NCBI GenBank assembly: GCA_963770155.1
Contig: CAVYOE010000001.1
Location: forward strand, 682,001 to 746,000
Origin: CAVYOE01 sp963770155
GTDB taxonomy: Bacteria; Actinomycetota; Thermoleophilia; Solirubrobacterales; 70-9
Reading direction: 5' to 3'
DNA length: 64,000 nucleotides
In this document: one piece after another, positions 15,464 through 21,045 of the stretch
Numbering within the stretch: position 1 is the stretch's first letter
How the letters are laid out: every line of letters starts with the position of its first letter
The notes under the pieces: generated by a model
Database searches by the model: none
What the model saw: only the letters and a program-made list of their open reading frames with translations
What the model was told of the DNA's origin: nothing
Position numbers and translations under genes: made by a program

Positions 15464-15640
15464 CGACTAGAACGATAGACCGATTTTTCGAGAAACCCGG
15501 TGTGCTGCAGCGAGCCCGCCCCGGTCGCGGCCGGGAACACGAGGCCGCCGCTCGCGCCGTACACGGCCGTCGCCTTGTGGCTCCGTCAGCTCCTCGCGGA
15601 GGCGTTGCCCCGCGCTCGCTCCATCGGCGAAACCTACTGC

Positions 15641-17233
15641 TCAGACTGGAAGCTTCCTCGCCTTCTTGAGGCACTTCCTGCGCGCGCCGCCATTCTTCTT
15701 CTTGCATTTCCTCAATGCCGCGGCTCGCTTGCCGGTTGCGGCGATGACGCCCGGTGGTGCGCCACCTCCCCCGGGCGGCGGGGGCGGCGGGGCCAGAGCC
15801 GGGTCGGCGAACAGCTGGATGCGGTGGTTGCTCTTATCGGCGACGAATACGGCGCCGCCCGGAGTAGCACCGACGCCCCAGGGGCCGTTCATCTCGCCGC
15901 CGAGGCCAGAGGTCGGCGGGCTCTGGCCCGCCTTGCAGGTGTCGAGGGGCGCGACGCAGATCTCGAAGCCAGCAACGCCTCCCTGCGTCACATCCTTACC
16001 CCAGGTGCGCTGAAAGCTCCCCGAGGAACTGAAGCTCTGGATCCTGTTGTTGAGCTCGTCCCCGACGTAGACGTTCCCGAATCCATCAGCGGCGACCCCC
16101 CTGGGCGTGTAGAGCACGCCGCCCTCGGCAGTGTCGTAAAGGCCGTCCTTGCAGCTCGCCATCGCGGTGCAGACCTCGAAGTCGGTCGCACCTCCCTGGA
16201 TCACGTCCTTGCCCCAGGTGCGGTCAAAGACGCCCGCGGAGGTGAACTTTTGTATCCGGTGGTGACTCTCCGACACGTAGACGCTCCCGCCTCCGTCCGC
16301 AGCGATTCCTTCGGGGCGCCAGAGGGTCCCGCCGAGAGGAATATCGCCGACCCCGTTCGACGGGTCGCCGATCTTGCAATTTGTGGCGTCGAGGCAGACC
16401 TCGAAATCGGTGTCCAGGTCGACGCCATCCACGTCCTTGCCCCAGGCTCGGTCGAAGGCGCCTCCGGCGGTGAACTTCTGGATCCGGTTGTTGTCCCTGT
16501 CGGCGACGTACACGCCGGTCGCGTCCGCGGCGACGGCTGACGGATAGCTGAACTCGCCCCCGAGGCCAGTCGAGGTATCGCCCCCCTTGCAGACGTCCGT
16601 CATGTTGAGGCAGATCTCGAATCCGCCGAGGGGGTCATTGCTGGGGGAACCTGTGGCGACCACATCCCTGCCCCAGGCGAGCTGGAAATTTCCCAAAGTG
16701 TCGAACCGCTGCACCCGGGTGTTGCCGGGGTCGGCGACGTAGACATGGCCAAAGGGATCGACGCCGATACCCCCCGGCGCGCCGAAGAACTCGCCCCCGG
16801 CGCTGCCGGGAACTCCGGCCTTGCAGATGTGGAGGCCTCCGACGCAGACCTCGAAGCCATCGCCGCCGCCCTGGATCACGTCCTTTCCCCAGGCGCGCTC
16901 GAACCGACCCGCGCCGTCGAACTCCTGCACCCGGTAGTTGGCGCTGTCGGCGACGAAGACGTGGCCGGCGCCGTCGGCGGTGACCCAATGCGGACCGGCG
17001 AGCTCCCCAAAAAGAGCCGTCGTGTTGCTGCCGGGCTGGCACAGGGAAGCAGTCGTGCAGACTTCAAAACCCGTGTTGGCCAGTCCGTCCGAGACCACAT
17101 CCTTGCCCCAGGTGCGGTCGAAGCTGCCCAAGGTCGCGTGGGCGGGCGCGGCCGATGCGATCGCGCAGACGAGTCCGATCCCGATCCCCGATGTGATCGG
17201 GAGTCTGCGCTTCCCTGTCCGAGACACTTTCAT
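15641..17233 (-). CDS. Secreted NHL-repeat (beta-propeller) protein
   Basis: A 530-aa exported protein from the ATG at 17233; a longer reading to 17365 lacks a start context. A signal peptide (to about residue 35, A-P-A-H-A) is followed by six repeats of roughly 80 residues. Each has W-G-K/R-D-V, then F-E-V/I-C with a second Cys 5-7 residues later, then an NHL block such as V-Y-V-A-D-x-x-N-x-R-I-Q. Six blocks suggest one propeller; the Cys pair per blade may form a disulfide. A Pro/Gly linker leads to a basic C-terminus, C-K-K, seven residues, K-C-L-K-K. TACCGT lies 10 nt before the ATG. Ligand unknown; NHL propellers usually bind proteins, glycans or RNA. Confidence 0.8.
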   Translation of the reverse strand: MKVSRTGKRRLPITSGIGIGLVCAIASAAPAHATLGSFDRTWGKDVVSDGLANTGFEVCTTASLCQPGSNTTALFGELAGPHWVTADGAGHVFVADSANYRVQEFDGAGRFERAWGKDVIQGGGDGFEVCVGGLHICKAGVPGSAGGEFFGAPGGIGVDPFGHVYVADPGNTRVQRFDTLGNFQLAWGRDVVATGSPSNDPLGGFEICLNMTDVCKGGDTSTGLGGEFSYPSAVAADATGVYVADRDNNRIQKFTAGGAFDRAWGKDVDGVDLDTDFEVCLDATNCKIGDPSNGVGDIPLGGTLWRPEGIAADGGGSVYVSESHHRIQKFTSAGVFDRTWGKDVIQGGATDFEVCTAMASCKDGLYDTAEGGVLYTPRGVAADGFGNVYVGDELNNRIQSFSSSGSFQRTWGKDVTQGGVAGFEICVAPLDTCKAGQSPPTSGLGGEMNGPWGVGATPGGAVFVADKSNHRIQLFADPALAPPPPPPGGGGAPPGVIAATGKRAAALRKCKKKNGGARRKCLKKARKLPV

Positions 17234-17430
17234 GGCTCGCGGCACGGTAATCAACACAACGGCCGCGCGCAAGTACGAATGGCGTGAACGCGCGCCGAGG
17301 TAGGCGCCGCCCAGCGCCGTGGCAGCAGGGGCCGCGATCTGAGCGACATCGCACGCGGTGCTCACTCGCCCAATGTGCAGAACGGGCCGATCCTCTGCCC
17401 AAATCGCGTCGTATCTCGCTGATCGGTCGC

Positions 17431-17452
17431 GGGAGATCTTTGGGAGACGCTT
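17431..17452 (+). repeat. Right arm motif of the tRNA-Cys cassette
   Basis: GGGAGATCTTTGGGAGACGCTT closely matches the left-end block at 14625-14647 in the same orientation. It lies about 45 bp from the intact tRNA-Cys 3' end. Confidence 0.6.
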
Positions 17453-17497
17453 CCGAAGCTCGAACCGAAAACTGCGGCGTTACCGGGGCTTTCCTGA

Positions 17498-17568
17498 AGG
17501 CGCCTGCCGGAATCGAACCGGCGTAAACGGCTTTGCAGGCCGCTGCGTAACCACTCCGCCAAGGCGCC
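17498..17568 (-). tRNA. tRNA-Cys (anticodon GCA)
   Basis: A 71-nt cloverleaf on the minus strand: acceptor GGCGCCT/AGGCGCC, short D stem GCG/CGC, anticodon loop CTGCAAA with GCA at 34-36, T arm GCCGG/CCGGC, discriminator T. No CCA is encoded. Its 3' part is duplicated at 14498-14541. Confidence 0.95.
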
Positions 17569-17650
17569 GCTCCACAAGCGTAAAGCCACGATGCGCGCTG
17601 GTAGGCTCTGTTCAGCAACTGGGCAAGGGAAGGCCCGGGAAGGAGTGGAG

Positions 17651-18244
17651 ATGAGGAAGCGCTACGTGGTTCTAGCGGGGGCGGCGATGCTTGCGATCGC
17701 AGTGACTTTGCCAGCGCTGGGAGGTCCGAACTCCAACACCAGCAGGTCAGGGGGTAGCGCGCTGAAAGTCGCCAAGCGGGCCAACCAGAAGGCCGACAAG
17801 GCACAGAAGACGGCCGACTCGGCGACCACCAGCGCGAGTACCGCACAAGCAACGGCCGACAAGGCGCTCGCGCAGGCAGCGAGTGCGCAGACCAGTGCGG
17901 GCAGTCCCACGGGGGCTTACTCGCCGGGCTTCATCACTTTCCTCCAGAATTCACTCGCCGCGTTCAGGTTTCACAACCCGACGAGCGCAACGGTCCACGT
18001 ACACGTAGAAATGGCAAACACAACCGGCGGCATCGCCATCAACCCCGGAAGCTCGGAGGACTTCGACGTGGCCGCGGGTCAAGGCGCCGTTATCGGCTAC
18101 ACCTGTCCGGGAGCGGGAACCTGTTCGGGCACGCCGGTGATCTCAGTGGGTGCCGAAAGCGACATCGTGTTGTCCGGGCTCTACACCGACGCACAGGGAT
18201 TCCGGATCCCGCTTCACGCGGGGGACTTCACGCGCGTGCGCTGA
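17651..18244 (+). CDS. Secreted protein with helical stalk, function unknown
   Basis: A 197-aa exported protein. I chose the ATG at 17651 because AAGGAG sits upstream; the longer GTG-type reading adds no signal character. A signal peptide (1-24) is followed by an Ala/Lys/Gln/Thr-rich helical stalk (about 35-80, repeats like K-A-D-K-A-Q-K-T-A-D-S-A-T-T-S-A) and a beta-rich C-terminal domain (about 90-197) containing one Cys pair. It resembles in layout the secreted proteins at 18826-19476 and 40888-41457. It lies between the two tRNA-bounded cassettes and ends 3 bp before the tRNA-Gly fragment. Confidence 0.75.
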   Translation: MRKRYVVLAGAAMLAIAVTLPALGGPNSNTSRSGGSALKVAKRANQKADKAQKTADSATTSASTAQATADKALAQAASAQTSAGSPTGAYSPGFITFLQNSLAAFRFHNPTSATVHVHVEMANTTGGIAINPGSSEDFDVAAGQGAVIGYTCPGAGTCSGTPVISVGAESDIVLSGLYTDAQGFRIPLHAGDFTRVR

Positions 18245-18247
18245 GGA

Positions 18248-18287
18248 CAAGCGGCTGATGGGATTCGAACCCACGACCTTCTGCATG
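18248..18287 (-). repeat. Detached 3' fragment of tRNA-Gly
   Basis: Identical to the 3' part of the tRNA-Gly at 19512-19585: 3' anticodon stem, variable region, T arm and acceptor 3' strand. The sequence departs immediately after the stem, so it cannot fold as a tRNA. Confidence 0.88.
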
Positions 18288-18306
18288 CCCGATCGGGCGC
18301 GAACGG

Positions 18307-18765
18307 CTAGCGACCGAGAGTTCGCAGGATCTCCCGGGTCCGGTTCGGGACGACGCTGACGGCCTCCCGGACGCTGGCGATGCCTGAGCGAAGTTCGACA
18401 TCACCGACCTCGACCAGCGCCGGCTCATCCTGGATCGCGGCGAGGGAAGCGTCGGCCGCACCGGCGGCTTCGGCCGCCGAGCCGATCAGGTCCCGGGTGG
18501 AGAGCGAAGCGGCGGCGGGGACGGGCTGCTCGAAGCTACGGGTGGGCAACCCGTGCCGCGCAGCGAATTCAACGTGGGTGCTCTTGGAGCGACCGTAGGC
18601 CCGCTGGACGGGTCCGAACAGCTGCTCTTCGAGCCGATCCGCGGCCTGATCATCGAGCTGCTCGTAAGCGGTACTCAGTGCCGCGAGTGCGCCTCCGATC
18701 TCGTCCGTCGCCGCCACGAGCGCCTCGAGTAGCTGCTCACGCCCCTCGATGTTGGTGTACGTCAT
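18307..18765 (-). CDS. Helical protein of unknown function
   Basis: A 152-aa, mostly helical, Ala/Glu-rich protein with no signal peptide and no motif I recognise. The inner ATG at 18765 was taken as start; an in-frame extension to 18816 is possible. Composition (long amphipathic stretches such as E-Q-L-L-E-A-L-V-A-A-T-D-E-I) suggests a helical bundle. It lies inside the tRNA-Gly-bounded interval, downstream of a secreted collagen-like protein gene. The reading has consistent codon use but modest evidence of being expressed. Confidence 0.55.
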   Translation of the reverse strand: MTYTNIEGREQLLEALVAATDEIGGALAALSTAYEQLDDQAADRLEEQLFGPVQRAYGRSKSTHVEFAARHGLPTRSFEQPVPAAASLSTRDLIGSAAEAAGAADASLAAIQDEPALVEVGDVELRSGIASVREAVSVVPNRTREILRTLGR

Positions 18766-18825
18766 GTCGGGACCATGCGCCCGGCCACCCCCGCGAGCTG
18801 CGGGGATGGCCGGCACATGAGTCGC

Positions 18826-19476
18826 TTAGCCGTTGCCGAGGCTTACCGCGGAGATCAAGGCGTCATCAAAGTCGACGTCGCCGTCAACCTCCGTGCAGCG
18901 GACCTCGAAGGTATGGCTCCCTGCAGGCAGGGAGGCCGTTACCGCGGTGGTCGTCACCTGGGCTCCGGTGTCAACCACGTCCCCATCGGTCCAGGTTGTA
19001 TCCGCGCCGCCCTGGACCTCGCCGATTTCGACGGTGGAGTTTGCCACTGGAGCGTCGTCGGCAGTCAGCGCGCAGATGCCTTCGGCCTCGTTGATGTCGT
19101 CGGTCGCATTGTTTACGCCGGACATGTCATCGAAAACGGCCGTTCTCCAGTTGGCCGTCCCCGTGAGCAGCACGCGTCCCGTTTGCGGCAGGGTCACGGA
19201 GACGCTGACGCAATCCTCACCATTCTGGTCGTCGTCGTTGCAGGCGCCGTCGTTGAAATTCGAACGCCCGACCGTTCCCGCCAGCCCCGACGGACCTGCC
19301 GGGCCTGTAGCGCCGGGAGCCCCGGCTGGGCCGGCTGGGCCGGTCTTAGTCGAGAGCTGCTTCGAGACCTCCTTCTTGATCGCCTTCTTGATGCTGCCGC
19401 TGAGGCCGATTGCCGGCGCGGCGATCGCTATCGCTGCGATCACAGCGAGAGCAATGACTACTTGATTGCGCTTCAT
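18826..19476 (-). CDS. Secreted collagen-like protein
   Basis: A 216-aa exported protein. The start at 19476 has GGGAGG upstream. A signal peptide (1-25) is followed by a short Lys-rich stalk (S-I-K-K-A-I-K-K-E-V-S-K-Q-L), a collagen-like G-P-A-G-P-A-G-A-P-G segment (about 45-68) and a beta-rich C-terminal domain (about 70-216) with three to four cysteines and many Asp residues. This stalk + Gly-Pro-Ala + beta domain layout is shared with the protein at 40888-41457. The gene begins about 35 bp from the intact tRNA-Gly and is cargo of the tRNA-Gly-bounded interval. Surface structural role inferred. Confidence 0.75.
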   Translation of the reverse strand: MKRNQVVIALAVIAAIAIAAPAIGLSGSIKKAIKKEVSKQLSTKTGPAGPAGAPGATGPAGPSGLAGTVGRSNFNDGACNDDDQNGEDCVSVSVTLPQTGRVLLTGTANWRTAVFDDMSGVNNATDDINEAEGICALTADDAPVANSTVEIGEVQGGADTTWTDGDVVDTGAQVTTTAVTASLPAGSHTFEVRCTEVDGDVDFDDALISAVSLGNG

Positions 19477-19511
19477 TTGGAACCTCCCGTCCCTTGTTTG
19501 CTTGGTTTGCA

Positions 19512-19585
19512 AGCGGCTGATGGGATTCGAACCCACGACCTTCTGCATGGCAAGCAGACGCTCTAGCCAACTGAGCTACAGCCGC
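19512..19585 (-). tRNA. tRNA-Gly (anticodon GCC)
   Basis: A 74-nt cloverleaf on the minus strand: acceptor GCGGCTG/CAGCCGC, D arm GCTC/GAGC, anticodon loop TTGCCAT with GCC at 34-36, T arm GTGGG/CCCAT, discriminator T. Its 3' part is duplicated at 18248-18287. Confidence 0.95.
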
Positions 19586-19599
19586 GCGAGCGGGGAAGT

Positions 19600-20013
19600 C
19601 TAGCCGTCGAGCGCCTCGTTCACGAGCGCGTCGGCGGCCTCGTTTTGTTCGCGCCGGACCGTTCGCACCGACCAGTGGTCAAACCCCTCCAGCGCCTTGA
19701 GGACCTTGTCCCGGAGCTTCTGCAACGGCGCGTGTTTGACTTTCCACTCTCCCCGCACCTGGTGGGCAATCAGCTCCGAATCGTTGACGAGCTCGACCTC
19801 TTCGGCTTCGAGGTCGCGGGCAAGCTCGATCCCCAGCAGTAGGGCTTCGTATTCCGCGACGTTGTTGGTGGTCTTCCCGATCCGCTTGCTGCGGTCAGTG
19901 AGCACCTCCCCGCTCTCGTCGTGTGCGACCGCGGCAGCGGCGGCCGGGCCCGGGTTGCCACGCGACCCGCCGTCCACGTTGACCGTCACCCGCTTCAGGC
20001 CGTCCTTCGCCAC
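19600..20013 (-). CDS. RNase HI-like protein
   Basis: A 137-aa ribonuclease H fold protein that should cleave the RNA strand of RNA-DNA hybrids. The catalytic acids are visible: Asp in V-D-G-G-S-R-G-N-P-G-P-A, Glu in N-N-V-A-E-Y-E-A-L, Asp in L-V-N-D-S-E-L-I, and Asp near the C-terminus in N-E-A-A-D-A-L-V. It belongs to the compact reverse-transcriptase-like RNase H subgroup common in actinobacteria rather than the classic E. coli form. The GTG start has TAGGGT 7 nt upstream and no Shine-Dalgarno. A separate RNase HII is encoded at 34191. Confidence 0.85.
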   Translation of the reverse strand: MAKDGLKRVTVNVDGGSRGNPGPAAAAAVAHDESGEVLTDRSKRIGKTTNNVAEYEALLLGIELARDLEAEEVELVNDSELIAHQVRGEWKVKHAPLQKLRDKVLKALEGFDHWSVRTVRREQNEAADALVNEALDG

Positions 20014-20023
20014 GCTCGAAACC

Positions 20024-20662
20024 CTAGAACGGCAGGGTCTGAATCGGCTTCTTCCGGGTCAGCCTCAGCGTCCCGCTCATCTGGCCGGTGAACGAGCGGC
20101 TGACGGCAAACCCGGAGTCGTTGCCGGAAAGCGGAACGGTGATCACCTTCTTGCCGATCTTCTTGTTGGGAATGAAGCCCTGGGGTTCGCGGGTGGTCCG
20201 CTGGATCGTCTCGGTGCCCACTCCATAGGGGTACACCTGCGCGGTACCGCACCCGACCGGAATCAGCGATAGCTGAAAGTCGACCTTGACCCCGCCCTTC
20301 GCCTTCTCGAGAAAGACGGGCAGGATGAAGTCGTCCAGGCCAACCGAGCAGCTACCCGTCTCGAGGTTTCCGTTGCAGAGCTGATCGACGTTCCAGTCGA
20401 TCCGCCCGCTGGCGCCGCCGAGGGTCATGTTGAGCTCCCCGGCCGGCTCGATCCGGGCCTTGCCATAGAAACCTTGTAGCTGCCAGATGCTCGCGTAGCT
20501 GTGCATGCCGCAGTCCCACTTCGTCTGCCACTGGCCCGAGGCCTCGACGCTGCCGAAGTAGCTGATGTTTTTCTTCTTCTTGGCCGCGGCCTGGGCTTCG
20601 ACCGAGAACGATCCGACGAGCAGGAGGGCCAGAAGGAGCGCTAGCCAGCGCCGGGCGGCCAC
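20024..20662 (-). CDS. Secreted protein of unknown function
   Basis: A 212-aa exported protein with a clear signal peptide (1-25, L-A-L-L-L-A-L-L-L-V-G-S) followed by A-A-A-K-K-K-K. The mature part is predicted beta-rich with a few cysteines (W-D-C-G, L-C-N-G, G-S-C-S, V-G-C-G) that may pair. I recognise no family. The GTG start abuts the stop codon of the glyoxalase-like gene, so the two are probably co-transcribed and coupled. Confidence 0.7.
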   Translation of the reverse strand: MAARRWLALLLALLLVGSFSVEAQAAAKKKKNISYFGSVEASGQWQTKWDCGMHSYASIWQLQGFYGKARIEPAGELNMTLGGASGRIDWNVDQLCNGNLETGSCSVGLDDFILPVFLEKAKGGVKVDFQLSLIPVGCGTAQVYPYGVGTETIQRTTREPQGFIPNKKIGKKVITVPLSGNDSGFAVSRSFTGQMSGTLRLTRKKPIQTLPF

Positions 20663-21043
20663 CTAGGTGCTCTCGAGCAGCTCGATGCGGTAGCCGTCGG
20701 GGTCGCGGACGAAGCAGAGCCGCGAACCCCCCTCCCTGATCGAATAGGGCGGCTTCTCGGGCTCGATCCCCTTCTCCGCGAGGCTTGCCAGGGTCCCGTC
20801 GAGATCCTCGGTCGAGATCGCGATGTGGCCGTAGCCGGTGCCGATGTCATAGGAGTCGACCCCGTGGTTGTAGGTGAGCTCGAGCCGCGGCTTGTCGCCG
20901 TCGCCGGGGAGGTTCATAAATACGTTGGTTGCCTCATCGCGGATCGGCACGCGGCCGATTTCCTCGAACCCGAGCGCCTCGTAGAACTCGGTCGAGCGGT
21001 CGATGTCACCGATCCGGTAGCACGTGTGGATCAGCTCCGCCAG
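20663..21043 (-). CDS. Glyoxalase I-like (VOC) protein, apparent CTG start
   Basis: A 126-aa vicinal-oxygen-chelate protein resembling lactoylglutathione lyase, which isomerises the methylglyoxal hemithioacetal. Metal-binding positions fit H in A-E-L-I-H-T-C-Y, E in P-R-L-E-L-T-Y, H in Y-G-H-I-A-I, and E near the end in Y-R-I-E-L-L. The conserved N-terminus A-E-L-I-H-T-C-Y-R-I-G-D-I-D-R-S lies upstream of the first GTG (20950) and has no ATG, GTG or TTG; the codon where Met belongs is CTG at 21043-21041, 2 bp after the EF-G2 stop and 9 nt after GAGG. Starting at the GTG would remove an essential ligand, so CTG (or a base error) is the best reading. Thiol cofactor unknown. Confidence 0.8.
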   Translation of the reverse strand: MAELIHTCYRIGDIDRSTEFYEALGFEEIGRVPIRDEATNVFMNLPGDGDKPRLELTYNHGVDSYDIGTGYGHIAISTEDLDGTLASLAEKGIEPEKPPYSIREGGSRLCFVRDPDGYRIELLEST

Positions 21044-21045
21044 GT

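Larger units (their letters stand above)
14497..17541 (-). mobile_element. Putative integrated cassette at tRNA-Cys, no integrase recognised
   Basis: A 45-bp sequence at 14497-14541 is repeated without change at 17497-17541, exactly 3,000 bp away. The right copy is the 3' part of the intact tRNA-Cys gene; the left copy is a free fragment. This is the layout left when a tyrosine-recombinase element inserts into a tRNA gene and restores it. Left-end iterons (14561-14600) and a GGGAGA-containing motif near both ends (14625-14647 and 17431-17452) resemble recombinase arm sites. The cargo is two secreted-protein genes on the minus strand; no integrase or excisionase is seen, so it is a remnant or a non-autonomous unit. 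Confidence 0.6.
18248..19549 (-). mobile_element. Second putative tRNA-anchored cassette (tRNA-Gly)
   Basis: Forty bases at 18248-18287 are repeated exactly at 19510-19549, inside and just past the 3' end of an intact tRNA-Gly, 1,262 bp apart. As with tRNA-Cys, the detached copy lies downstream of the tRNA 3' end and the interval holds two minus-strand genes and no integrase. No arm-like repeats are seen, so this may be a smaller relic or a different kind of duplication. Confidence 0.45.
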
